Part shown: one piece after another, positions 36,556 to 43,836 of the stretch
Position numbering within the stretch: the stretch's first letter is position 1
Layout: every line of letters begins with the position of its first letter
NCBI RefSeq assembly: GCF_024919295.1
Contig: NZ_JANWTC010000001.1
Location: 606,058 to 670,057, forward strand
Direction: 5' to 3'
DNA length: 64,000 nt
Source: Corynebacterium lemuris
GTDB lineage: Bacteria; Actinomycetota; Actinomycetes; Mycobacteriales; Mycobacteriaceae
Program-made: the position numbers and the translations under genes
The notes under the pieces: generated by a model
Told to the model about the DNA's origin: nothing
What the model saw: only the letters and a program-made list of their open reading frames with translations
Database searches by the model: none

Positions 36556-37224
36556 ATGTGCGGTCGCTTCGTTCTCTACACCACCGATGAGTCCCTCCTC
36601 GCCCACGTCGGCGCCCTTCCCGGGGTCACCGAGGTCCATGCGCCGGAGGGTACGCCGGGGCCCAGATACAATATTGCGCCGACCCAGATGGTGCCCGTGG
36701 TGCGTCTGGCGCTGCCGGAGGCCCAGCTCGACCCGGCCCGCTGGGGCCTGCTCCCGCACTGGAAGAAGGACGAGACCGGCCCGCCGCTGTTCAACGCCCG
36801 CGGTGAGACGGTGGCCACCAAACCGAGCTTCCGGGACGCCTTCAAACATCAGCGCGGGTTGATCCCCATGGACGGTTATTACGAGTGGCATGACGACGGC
36901 ACCGGTAAACGCCCGTATTTTGTCAGCCTGGGGGAGGGGCGGATCATGTGGGCCGCGGCGCTGTGGGCGACGGGTCTGGACCGGCTCTCCGCGACGATGG
37001 TGACCACGGACTCCACGGGGCCCCTGGCCTGGTTGCATGACCGTCTGCCGCGTTTCCTCACCGAGGAGGAGGTGGAGCAGTGGACCACGGGTACCGCTGA
37101 GCAGGCCGCGGAGCTGCTCCACCCCACGCCGGTGGATTATGCGGAGCAGATGGTGGTGCGGCCGGTGGATAAGGCGGTGGGCAACACCCGCAACGACTAC
37201 CCCGAGCTGATCTCGGAGAACTGA
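36556..37224 (+). CDS. SOS-response-associated peptidase (SRAP/YedK/HMCES family)
   Basis: 222 residues. Forms a stable thiazolidine link with abasic sites in single-stranded DNA through Cys2, shielding them. Active-site residues are all present: Cys2 right after Met (MCGRF), N39 (YNIAPTQ), N80 (FNARGET), E110 (GYYEW) and H161 (LHDRLP). The start must be this ATG so that Cys becomes N-terminal; the -10 seven nt upstream agrees. Its 3' end overlaps ybaK by 28 nt, convergent. Confidence 0.93.
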   Translation: MCGRFVLYTTDESLLAHVGALPGVTEVHAPEGTPGPRYNIAPTQMVPVVRLALPEAQLDPARWGLLPHWKKDETGPPLFNARGETVATKPSFRDAFKHQRGLIPMDGYYEWHDDGTGKRPYFVSLGEGRIMWAAALWATGLDRLSATMVTTDSTGPLAWLHDRLPRFLTEEEVEQWTTGTAEQAAELLHPTPVDYAEQMVVRPVDKAVGNTRNDYPELISEN

Positions 37225-37661
37225 GCCCCGGTCAGCCGCGCCAGGTCCTGCGGCGACAGCGCGATGTCCAGGCCGCGGCGGCCCCCGGAGACGTAGACCT
37301 CCGGCTGTTTCTCGACGCCTGCGTCAATCACCGTCGCCAACCGCTGCTTCTGCCCCAGCGGGGAGATGCCGCCCGGTACATAACCGGTGACCCGCTGCGC
37401 CTTCAGAGGATCGGCCATGGCCACCGATTTCACGCCCAGGGCCGCGGCGGCCTTCTTCAGGTTGAGCTTCCCGGACACCGGCACGCAGCACACCGCCAGG
37501 GATCTCCCGGTGTCGACGATGAGGGTCTTGAGGATGAGTCCCGGGTCGACCCCCAGAGCCGCGGCGGCGGCCGCACCGAAATTGCCGGGACCGGCCTCGA
37601 AGGTGACGGGGCGGTGGGGGACGGCGGCGTCGATGAGCAGACGGACAGCGGGTGTGGACAC
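37197..37661 (-). CDS. ybaK: Cys-tRNA(Pro)/Cys-tRNA(Cys) deacylase, YbaK/EbsC family
   Basis: 154-residue editing enzyme that hydrolyses mischarged Cys-tRNA(Pro). Conserved [29 protein letters not shown] (with the catalytic Lys of the family near LKT) and [16 protein letters not shown], the hallmark GxxSPLG loop, are clear. GTG start at 37661 leaves only 19 bp to the next upstream ATG on the other strand. Overlaps the end of the SRAP gene. Confidence 0.88.
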   Translation of the reverse strand: MSTPAVRLLIDAAVPHRPVTFEAGPGNFGAAAAAALGVDPGLILKTLIVDTGRSLAVCCVPVSGKLNLKKAAAALGVKSVAMADPLKAQRVTGYVPGGISPLGQKQRLATVIDAGVEKQPEVYVSGGRRGLDIALSPQDLARLTGAQFSEISSG

Positions 37662-37675
37662 TCCACTACAGTGGA
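37662..37675. promoter_or_regulatory. Dyad between ybaK and sigH with sigH -10
   Basis: TCCACT-AC-AGTGGA, perfect 6-bp arms. The plus-strand TACAGT (37667-37672) within it is 8 nt from an ATG at 37681 in the sigH frame. I did not find a convincing SigH-type GGAAT/GTT pair. Confidence 0.4.
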
Positions 37676-37707
37676 ACAGAATGCTTCAGGTTTCAAGAAA
37701 GGCGCCG

Positions 37708-38316
37708 ATGTCGGACACTGATCTCGCCACCCGCTTCGAGGAGGAGGCCCTGCCCTTGCTCGACCAGCTCTACGGCGGTGCCCTGCGCATGACCCGTAAC
37801 CCGGCTGACGCCGAGGACCTCGTCCAGGAGACCTATCTCAAGGCATTCAATGCCTTCCACTCCTTCAAACCCGGCACCAACCTCAAGGCCTGGCTGTACC
37901 GGATCATGACGAACACCTACATCAACGTCTACCGGAAGCGGCAGCGCCAGCCCATCCAGTCGCCGACCGAGGAGATCAGCGACTACCAGCTCTACACCAC
38001 CAGTTCCCACGATTCGACGGGTCTGGAATCCGCCGAGGTGGCCGCGCTGAAGAACATGCCCGACGGCAAGATCGCCGACGCCATGAACCAGCTCTCCGAG
38101 GACTACCGCATGGTCGTCTACTACGCGGATGTGGAGGACCTGGCGTACAAGGACATCGCCGAGATCATGGGTACACCCATCGGCACGGTGATGAGCCGCC
38201 TGCACCGGGGAAGAAAACAGCTGCGGCAGCTGTTGAAAGAGGTGGCACATGAACAGGGGATCGGACTCAACCACCCCGACATGGACATCACGACCCGGGA
38301 AGAGAGCAAGAAGTGA
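37708..38316 (+). CDS. sigH: ECF RNA polymerase sigma factor SigH
   Basis: 202 residues from the ATG with GAAAGG 5 nt upstream; an in-frame ATG at 37681 adds nine residues and would be leaderless. Region 2 [21 protein letters not shown] and the DNA-melting segment [22 protein letters not shown], then region 4 with [26 protein letters not shown]. SigH runs the heat and thiol-oxidative stress regulon. Its stop overlaps rshA by 4 nt, the usual sigma/anti-sigma coupling. Confidence 0.96.
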   Translation: MSDTDLATRFEEEALPLLDQLYGGALRMTRNPADAEDLVQETYLKAFNAFHSFKPGTNLKAWLYRIMTNTYINVYRKRQRQPIQSPTEEISDYQLYTTSSHDSTGLESAEVAALKNMPDGKIADAMNQLSEDYRMVVYYADVEDLAYKDIAEIMGTPIGTVMSRLHRGRKQLRQLLKEVAHEQGIGLNHPDMDITTREESKK

Positions 38317-38570
38317 AGGAACCCTGCGGCTGCAGCTGCGACGACATCCAGTCCCAGCTCTGCGAACTCGTGGACCCCGGCACCACCCCGGAACAGGCCC
38401 GCGAGCTGATCGCATCGATCTCCGACTGCCCCCGGTGTTACGGGCGCCTCCAGTCGGAGCAGGAGATCCGGGCGATGCTGCAGCGTTGCTGCACCGCACA
38501 GGTGGAGGCCCCGGCTGAGTTGCGCGAGCGCATCACCATGCAGATCCGGGTGACGCGCTTCCGGGCGTAG
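38313..38570 (+). CDS. rshA: Anti-sigma factor RshA
   Basis: 85 residues. GTG overlaps the sigH stop (GTGA). ZAS-type anti-sigma factors bind zinc with His-x3-Cys-x2-Cys; here C39 and C42 (SDCPRC) are kept but the His position is Ser35 and the protein has no histidine at all. Extra cysteines at 5, 7, 9, 17, 59 and 60 could supply ligands. It should hold SigH inactive until disulfide stress. The tail [16 protein letters not shown] matches mycobacterial RshA. Confidence 0.9.
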   Translation: MKEPCGCSCDDIQSQLCELVDPGTTPEQARELIASISDCPRCYGRLQSEQEIRAMLQRCCTAQVEAPAELRERITMQIRVTRFRA

Positions 38571-38587
38571 CCTGCCCTCTCCGGCGA

Positions 38588-38675
38588 GGTCGAGATCGCC
38601 CCGTCGGGAGGGGCGTCCGCACCGCCATTTTCCGCGCCCTCTCGACGGGGCCCTTTCGGGGAGTTGATCTCGACC
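38588..38675. repeat. Nested inverted repeat downstream of rshA
   Basis: A 19-nt left arm (38588-38606) pairs in two pieces: its second half with CGACGGGGC (38643-38651) and its first half with GATCTCGACC (38666-38675). A small CCC-TTTC-GGG hairpin (38652-38661) sits between the right-hand pieces. Forms a large branched structure in the sigH-rshA 3' UTR. Confidence 0.55.
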
Positions 38676-38695
38676 CCGGCGGCAGGAAGAGCAAA

Positions 38696-38729
38696 GGACC
38701 GCCCCCGCAAATGCGGGGGCGGTCCTTTT
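38696..38729. terminator. Bidirectional terminator between rshA and bL37
   Basis: Perfect 13-bp stem GGACCGCCCCCGC / GCGGGGGCGGTCC, loop AAAT, flanked by AAA on the left and TTTT on the right, so it can act on both converging transcripts. Confidence 0.85.
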
Positions 38730-38749
38730 CGCCGTTCTACGATCCTGAT

Positions 38750-38824
38750 TTAGGAGTTCGGGCGCTTGCCGTGGTTTGCGCTCTTCTTGCGGCGGGCACG
38801 ACGCTTGCTACCACGCTTGCTCAT
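38750..38824 (-). CDS. Ribosomal mini-protein bL37
   Basis: 24 residues, MSKRGSKRRARRKKSANHGKRPNS, too short for most gene finders. It resembles the small 50S protein bL37 seen in mycobacterial ribosome structures (ending ...ANHGKRPN). AAGGAG lies 6 nt before the ATG. Downstream of whcE on the same strand and before a strong terminator, probably co-transcribed with whcE. Confidence 0.8.
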   Translation of the reverse strand: MSKRGSKRRARRKKSANHGKRPNS

Positions 38825-38906
38825 GTGATTCTCCTTGGGTGAGGTGATGGACAGATCCCACCAACTCTAGCGCTCGGGACCGGTGGCGGAAAATTCAGGT
38901 GTGTGC

Positions 38907-39170
38907 TCAGGCAGCAACACGGGTGCGGCCGCGGCCACGGGAGTTGCGGCGCTTGAGTGCGCGGCGCTCGTCCTCGGACAGGCCGCCCCACACGCCGGCG
39001 TCCTGGCCGGACTCGAGGGCCCACTTGAGGCACTGGGAGGTGACGGGGCAGCGGTTGCAGACGATCTTGGCCTTGGCGATCTGGGTCAGGGCGGGGCCGG
39101 AGTTGCCGACGGGGAAGAAGAGCTCGGGATCCTCGTCGCGGCAGATGGCTTCGTGGCGCCAGTCAGACAT
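38907..39170 (-). CDS. whcE: WhiB-family regulator, WhiB1 class (WhcE)
   Basis: 87-residue 4Fe-4S regulator. Cluster cysteines C10, C38, C41 and C47, the GVWGG turn (59-63), and an Arg-rich AT-hook-like tail RRNSRGRGRTRV. The WhiB1 class binds the housekeeping sigma factor and responds to nitric oxide; in C. glutamicum WhcE is linked to oxidative/heat stress and SigH. TAAGGAGAATC precedes the ATG. A 470-bp non-coding region lies upstream. Confidence 0.94.
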   Translation of the reverse strand: MSDWRHEAICRDEDPELFFPVGNSGPALTQIAKAKIVCNRCPVTSQCLKWALESGQDAGVWGGLSEDERRALKRRNSRGRGRTRVAA

Positions 39171-39318
39171 GGTTGATTCTCCTTAAATGGCAGTACGTGA
39201 AATACGGGCGATCAAATGCGCACCAGATGAGGCCTCTGCTTGAGGGGCCGTCGTTAAAATTGCAGTCGCTACGGTGTCGGGCCGGGACCTGTTGGCCCCT
39301 ACCTCGGTTCACATTGCG

Positions 39319-39344
39319 TTAACCCTCTGGTGTCTCAGGGTTAA
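39319..39344. repeat. Inverted repeat TTAACCCT/AGGGTTAA
   Basis: Perfect 8-bp arms (39319-39326, 39337-39344) with 10-bp spacer, in the whcE upstream region. Confidence 0.45.
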
Positions 39345-39427
39345 GTGCCGGTTCATTGCCCGGCTGTTTTTGCTACCTGAGAATAATGACATGTGAACGC
39401 GAAGTGCGCTAGAGGTAAACCATCAAA

Positions 39428-39443
39428 TGTGATGGAACTCACC
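39428..39443. promoter_or_regulatory. GlxR (CRP-like) candidate site
   Basis: TGTGA-TGGAAC-TCACC, one mismatch to TGTGA-N6-TCACA. Lies about 200 bp upstream of the membrane-protein gene and 260 bp upstream of whcE. Confidence 0.45.
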
Positions 39444-39463
39444 CAATTATATGCTTTGTGAAG

Positions 39464-39504
39464 GTTGTAAAGTGTTCTGTGTCACTGTTTGGACACTTTT
39501 CAAC
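39464..39504. repeat. Inverted repeat GTTGTAAAGTGT/ACACTTTTCAAC
   Basis: 12-bp arms with one mismatch and a 17-bp spacer, in the AT-rich part of the non-coding region. Confidence 0.4.
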
Positions 39505-39626
39505 AATGCTCCTGACCTGCGGTAATCTGCGTTTCCCCTGAGGCATGACTCCAGCTGGAACGTCAAATCTGTTTTCGACCGATGCCCCCTGAACAGGGCC
39601 CCTGACCCCGGTGTCACCACTGTGTA

Positions 39627-39632
39627 TAGACT
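39627..39632 (+). promoter_or_regulatory. -10 box of the small membrane protein gene
   Basis: TAGACT, 8 nt before the GTG at 39641; leaderless geometry. Confidence 0.5.
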
Positions 39633-39640
39633 CAGGTGCC

Positions 39641-40072
39641 GTGACCGACGTGAACAGCCGCCCCCAGCCGCCCGCCCAGATCCGATGGGCCGGCATCATC
39701 GCCATCGTGCAGTCGGTGATCGCCCTCGCGTTCGCCGCCTTCCTCGTCTTCCGTGACATCACGGGAGCGGAGGAGCATTCACTCGTCTCTGACACCTCCA
39801 ACATCGGGTGGGTGGGCACGGGCACGGCGATCTTCATGCTCATCATCTTCGGCACCGTGCTGGCTGGCGCGATATCGATGCTGCGCGGGAACAAGTGGGG
39901 GCGCGGGCCGATCGTCCTCCTGGAGATCATCCTGCTGGGTGTCGCCTACTTCATGTTCACCGGCGGCGCCTGGCTCTTCGGCGTGTTCACGGCCGTCAGT
40001 GCCGCCCTCGCGCTGTACTTCCTCTTCAACCGGAACTCCTTCGAGTGGTCAGAGGCCCGCTACCAGGCCTGA
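39641..40072 (+). CDS. Conserved integral membrane protein
   Basis: 143 residues with four predicted membrane helices (about 15-37, 57-81, 90-109, 112-128) and a short charged C-terminus. Helix 1 is preceded by PPAQIRWAG, a pattern seen in actinobacterial small membrane proteins. No function recognised. GTG start follows a -10 box by 8 nt. Its last 13 nt overlap the convergent PQQ-like gene. Confidence 0.7.
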   Translation: MTDVNSRPQPPAQIRWAGIIAIVQSVIALAFAAFLVFRDITGAEEHSLVSDTSNIGWVGTGTAIFMLIIFGTVLAGAISMLRGNKWGRGPIVLLEIILLGVAYFMFTGGAWLFGVFTAVSAALALYFLFNRNSFEWSEARYQA

Positions 40073-41274
40073 CGCAGGCCGACGGTCAGTCCGCCCCGCT
40101 TCTCGACGACCGTGTCACCAACCACACCCAACGTCACCATCCCGTCGTGGCCCCCGCGGTCGACCAGGATGGTTTTTTCTGTCCCACCCGTGTCCCAGTT
40201 GACCACCGCGATGCCCTCAGCGGTAGGCATGAGCAGCCGGCCGTCGACAGCCACCCCGGTGCCCACGGCGTCCTCCAGGACATGCCGGACCGTGAGGTTG
40301 GCCGGGGACAGTAGGTAGAGCCGCTGACCGTCGAAGAAACTCATGTGGTGCGGTAGATCGGCGGTGGCCGGCGCGAAGGGCAGGTCCTGATCAACCCACG
40401 GGACCTGCGGCACAGCACGTCGTTCGACCTCCCGGCCGTCCTCCGCGAAAGAGATGAGCTCACCCTGCTGGTACACCGCGGCCCCCTCCTGGCCGATGGC
40501 CATGAGACGGGCCCCCGGGTGGTCCAGCTGCACGTCCGCGCTGATCTCCGGGGCGCGGGCCTGCTCCGGGGTGGTGTCCTGGAAACGCAGCCAGGTGCCC
40601 TGCTCGTCGGGGCAGACCTCGGTGACCGCCAGCAGGTCGGTACGCGTCAGCGCGGAGGTGATCCGGCAGTCCGGGTGAGGCTGCAACCTGGGTTCCTGGA
40701 AGCCCTCGACCTCGCCGTACTCGACGGTGCGGACCATGTCGGAACGCCACAGCTCCAGCCGCTGGCCGGCCGCCGTGCCGACCCGGTCGTTGGAGGTCAC
40801 CGCCACGACCTCATCGGGTGAGACCGCGCTGCGGGTGGCGTTGTAGGTGCCGGAATCAGCATCGAGGGCCACGACATCACCGCAACCGTTCGGTGCCCGC
40901 CAGGTGGTGACCACCCGCCCCCACGCCGCCCCCAGGGAGCACAGGTCAAGGTCCCGGCGGTAGGTCCACACCGTCTCACCCGCCGGGTCGGAGGCGGTGA
41001 CGGTGCGGTCGGCGTGGGTGACCACGAGTCCGTCGACGATGACGGGGCGGTGGACGCCGGGCAGGGGGGTGTCGGTCAGCGCCCACATCTCGGTGAGGCT
41101 GTCCGGGATGGCCGACAGCCCCGGGGCGGCGACGTACTCGGTGGTGGCGGGGGTCAGTTCGGACCCGCGGATGGGGGCGGTGGCCCACACCCCCGCGACC
41201 GCCGCGAGCGAGACTGCGGCGATCACCCCGGTGGCGATGAGATCGCCGCGGGTCCGCCGCAGGGGCCGGACCAT
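40060..41274 (-). CDS. Membrane-anchored PQQ-like beta-propeller protein (Rv3212-like)
   Basis: 404 residues. One N-terminal membrane helix (about 14-32, IATGVIAAVSLAAVAGVWA), then an extracytoplasmic eight-bladed-propeller-like domain with Trp/Asp repeats (ASDPAGETVWTYRRD, VVALDADSGTYN, LELWRSD, VVNWDTGGTEK). Probably a structural or binding protein at the outside of the membrane; no enzyme residues visible. ATG overlaps the rhlE stop (TGATG), so it depends on rhlE translation. Confidence 0.75.
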   Translation of the reverse strand: MVRPLRRTRGDLIATGVIAAVSLAAVAGVWATAPIRGSELTPATTEYVAAPGLSAIPDSLTEMWALTDTPLPGVHRPVIVDGLVVTHADRTVTASDPAGETVWTYRRDLDLCSLGAAWGRVVTTWRAPNGCGDVVALDADSGTYNATRSAVSPDEVVAVTSNDRVGTAAGQRLELWRSDMVRTVEYGEVEGFQEPRLQPHPDCRITSALTRTDLLAVTEVCPDEQGTWLRFQDTTPEQARAPEISADVQLDHPGARLMAIGQEGAAVYQQGELISFAEDGREVERRAVPQVPWVDQDLPFAPATADLPHHMSFFDGQRLYLLSPANLTVRHVLEDAVGTGVAVDGRLLMPTAEGIAVVNWDTGGTEKTILVDRGGHDGMVTLGVVGDTVVEKRGGLTVGLRQAW

Positions 41275-42581
41275 CAGTGCCGGGGCTTCCGCCGGGGCGG
41301 GCGAGGGGAATGGCCCCGCACGGCGGCGGGACCACCGAAGACCCGCCGCGGACGGCCGACGGAGTCCTGGGCCCCCTCGGGGATGGAGAGGGCGTCGAAA
41401 AGCTCGGGTGAGGTGGAGAACCACTGCGGCGGCTCCGGGGTGTCCAGGCCGAGCTCGTCGTTGATGACCTTCCACTTCGCCAGCTCGTCGTAACCGACGA
41501 GGGTGATCGCCGTACCCGAGTGGCCGGCGCGGCCGGTACGCCCGATGCGGTGGACGTAGGTCATCGGGTCATCCGGCGTCTGGTAGTTGACCACGTGGGT
41601 GACGTCGTCGATGTCGATGCCGCGGGCGGCCACGTCGGTGGCCACCAGGATGTCGATCGTGCCGTCCCGGAAGGCCGCCAACGACTTCTCCCGGGCGGGC
41701 TGGCCCATGTCACCGTGGACGGAACCCACCGCGAAACCGCGCCCGGCCAGCTCGGTGGCGACCTCGGCGGCGGTGCGCTTCGTGCGGGCGAAGATGATCG
41801 TCTTCCCGCGCCCCTGCGCCTGCAGGATCCGGGTGGTCACGGCCGCCTTGTCCATCCGGTGCGCCTGGAAGGTGACCTGCCTGGTCGTGGCGTGGGTCTG
41901 GGCGGAACCGACCTCCTCCGCACGGATGTGCACCGGCTGCTTCAGGAAGCTGCGCGCCAGAGTGATGATCGGCCCCGGCATCGTCGCCGAGAACAGCATC
42001 GTCTGGTGCTCGTGCTCCAGGGCCCGGAGGAGTTTCTCGATATCGGGCAGGAAACCCAGATCCAGCATCTCATCGGCCTCGTCGAGCACGAGCACCGCCA
42101 CCCGGTCCAGCCGCAGGTCCCCGCGCTGGTGGAGGTCGAGGACACGGCCCGGGGTGCCGACCACGACGTCGATACCCTCCCGGAGCGCCTCGATCTGCTC
42201 CTCATAGGGGCGGCCGCCGTAGATGGTGGTCAGGCGCACAGGGAGTTTTGCGGCGGCCCGGGTGAGATCATCACCGACCTGCACCGCCAGCTCACGGGTG
42301 GGGACGATCACGAGGGCGCGCGGCGTGCCGTCGAGTTCCTCCACTTCCGCCGAGTCGAAGACCCGGTCGAGGAGGGGGACACCGAAACCCAGGGTCTTGC
42401 CCATGCCCGTGCGGGCCTGACCAATGAGGTCGGTCCCGTCGAGGGCGAGGGGGAGCGTGAGCTCCTGGATCGCGAAGGTCCGGGTGATGCCCTCGGCAGC
42501 GAGCGCCTCACAGATTTCCACCGCCACACCGAGTTCGGCGAAGGTCGGGGAATCCGGCTTGGACGGAGTATGTGCAGACAC
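41274..42581 (-). CDS. rhlE: DEAD-box RNA helicase, RhlE-like
   Basis: 435 residues. All helicase motifs are seen: Q motif region PTFAELGV...QE, ARTGMGKT (Walker A with Met), PTRELAVQV, GTPGRVLDL, LDEADEML, SATMP, FARTKRTAAEVA, TDVAARGIDI and HRIGRTGRAG. The C-terminal tail is basic (RPRRVFGGPAAVRGHSPRPPRRKPRH), suiting RNA binding. GTG start with TAGTAT 7 nt upstream; divergent from DUF3107. Confidence 0.9.
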   Translation of the reverse strand: MSAHTPSKPDSPTFAELGVAVEICEALAAEGITRTFAIQELTLPLALDGTDLIGQARTGMGKTLGFGVPLLDRVFDSAEVEELDGTPRALVIVPTRELAVQVGDDLTRAAAKLPVRLTTIYGGRPYEEQIEALREGIDVVVGTPGRVLDLHQRGDLRLDRVAVLVLDEADEMLDLGFLPDIEKLLRALEHEHQTMLFSATMPGPIITLARSFLKQPVHIRAEEVGSAQTHATTRQVTFQAHRMDKAAVTTRILQAQGRGKTIIFARTKRTAAEVATELAGRGFAVGSVHGDMGQPAREKSLAAFRDGTIDILVATDVAARGIDIDDVTHVVNYQTPDDPMTYVHRIGRTGRAGHSGTAITLVGYDELAKWKVINDELGLDTPEPPQWFSTSPELFDALSIPEGAQDSVGRPRRVFGGPAAVRGHSPRPPRRKPRH

Positions 42582-42606
42582 AACATAGATACTATCGGCA
42601 CCCGTC

Positions 42607-42612
42607 TATGAT
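42607..42612 (+). promoter_or_regulatory. -10 box of the DUF3107 gene
   Basis: TATGAT, 7 nt (GGGGCCC) before the ATG; the rhlE -10 (minus-strand TAGTAT) lies in the same 38-bp gap. Confidence 0.5.
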
Positions 42613-42619
42613 GGGGCCC

Positions 42620-42847
42620 ATGGATATCAAGATCGGATTTGTAGAATCCCCGCGTGAGCTCGTGATCACCACCGACACCAACCAGGACGAGGTGGCCGGG
42701 CAGGTCACCGAGGCCCTGTCCAACGACGCCGCGACTCTGCAGCTGACCGATGCCAAGGGCGTGAAGTACATCGTCCGGGCCCGCCAGATCGCCTACGTCG
42801 AACTCGGAACCACCACCCAGCGTTTCGTCGGTTTCGCCGGCGCCTGA
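42620..42847 (+). CDS. DUF3107 family protein (TB9.4-like)
   Basis: 75 residues. MDIKIGFVESPRELVITT and VKYIVRARQIAYVELG match the actinobacterial DUF3107 family (Rv3208A/TB9.4), a small protein of unknown function. Leaderless start supported by the -10. It lies upstream of the DUF3152 gene by 53 nt. Confidence 0.85.
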   Translation: MDIKIGFVESPRELVITTDTNQDEVAGQVTEALSNDAATLQLTDAKGVKYIVRARQIAYVELGTTTQRFVGFAGA

Positions 42848-42900
42848 CGCCCAGGGGCGCAGGCCCGGCCACCACCCACCCCGTTCCACCGAAAGACCCC

Positions 42901-43803
42901 ATGAGTCCTGGTTCCCGCGTGACCCCCATGGTCCGCTACGCCCGTGAACTGGGGTGGCGCGCCTATGCCATCCCTGTGCTCGTCGTGATCACCGTCTGGG
43001 TGCTGATCGACGTGTTCAGCGCACCCGCGCAACAGGACGCCCAGGATCCCGGTGCGGTGAACGTCACCTCGGAGTCGGCCGACCATCCGCAGAACACGGG
43101 CCGCCCTGGCCCTGACCCTGCGGATGACCCCGAACAACATCTGGCCCCCGACCAGCTGCCGCCCGGTGGCCCCTACGCCGAACAGGGTGCGGGTACCTAC
43201 CGGGTGGTGGGGGCCCCCGGCCTGGCGGCCGGCGAGGGTCACGAACGGGTCTTGCGCTATGTCATCGAGGCCGAGGACGGGGTGGACACATCTGGCTCGG
43301 GCGGCGATGACGCCCTCGCTGCGATGGTCGACGCCACGCTGGCCAACCCCAAAGGGTGGATCAATGACCCGGCCTTCCGTTTCGAGCACGTCGGACCGGA
43401 GGACCACCCGGACATGCGCATCCAGCTGACCAGCGTGGGCACCACCCGGCAGATCTGCGGCGGGGAGGATCTGGCCATGGAGACCAGCTGCCACATCCGC
43501 CTCGGCGAGGAGAGCCGGGTCATCATCAACGAGTCCCGCTGGGTACGCGGAGCCGCCCCCTTCGAGGGGGACCTCGGTTCCTACCGCCAGTACCTGGTCA
43601 ACCACGAGGTCGGCCACGGGCTGGGCTTCGCCGCCCATGAAGCCTGTGGCGGGGAGGGTGAGCTCGCGCCGATCATGATGCAGCAGACCCTCTCCCTCAA
43701 CAACGCGGAGCTGAATTCCTTCAGCCCCGAGGAGGTCTACCCGGATGAGAACGTCACCTGTGTGTACAACCCGTGGCCGTACCCGCGGCCCGCGGTGCTC
43801 TGA
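42901..43803 (+). CDS. Secreted zinc metalloprotease-like DUF3152 protein
   Basis: 300 residues (Rv3207c-like). One N-terminal membrane helix (about 20-38) followed by a disordered Pro/Asp linker and a C-terminal zincin domain with HEVGHGLGFAAHE, an extended HExxHxxGxxxH-type motif, and a Met-containing turn APIMMQQT. Four cysteines (ICGG, TSCHI, EACGG, VTCVY) probably form disulfides outside the cell. Substrate unknown. Weak ribosome site (AAAGA). Confidence 0.8.
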   Translation: MSPGSRVTPMVRYARELGWRAYAIPVLVVITVWVLIDVFSAPAQQDAQDPGAVNVTSESADHPQNTGRPGPDPADDPEQHLAPDQLPPGGPYAEQGAGTYRVVGAPGLAAGEGHERVLRYVIEAEDGVDTSGSGGDDALAAMVDATLANPKGWINDPAFRFEHVGPEDHPDMRIQLTSVGTTRQICGGEDLAMETSCHIRLGEESRVIINESRWVRGAAPFEGDLGSYRQYLVNHEVGHGLGFAAHEACGGEGELAPIMMQQTLSLNNAELNSFSPEEVYPDENVTCVYNPWPYPRPAVL

Positions 43804-43836
43804 CCTGGACGGCCGGAACACCTGGAGTGTCCGGGC

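Larger units (their letters stand above)
39171..39640. other. 470-bp AT-richer non-coding region upstream of whcE
   Basis: The longest gene-free stretch here. It holds inverted repeats at 39319-39344 and 39464-39504, a weak plus-strand terminator-like hairpin GCCGG/CCGGC with TTTTT (39347-39371), and a GlxR/CRP-like site at 39428. No convincing ORF on either strand. Confidence 0.6.

Noticed and set aside
37672..37695. SigH-type autoregulatory promoter (GGAA...GTT) upstream of sigH
   Set aside because: GGAAC and GTT are only about 12 bp apart; the expected spacing is 16-20 bp.
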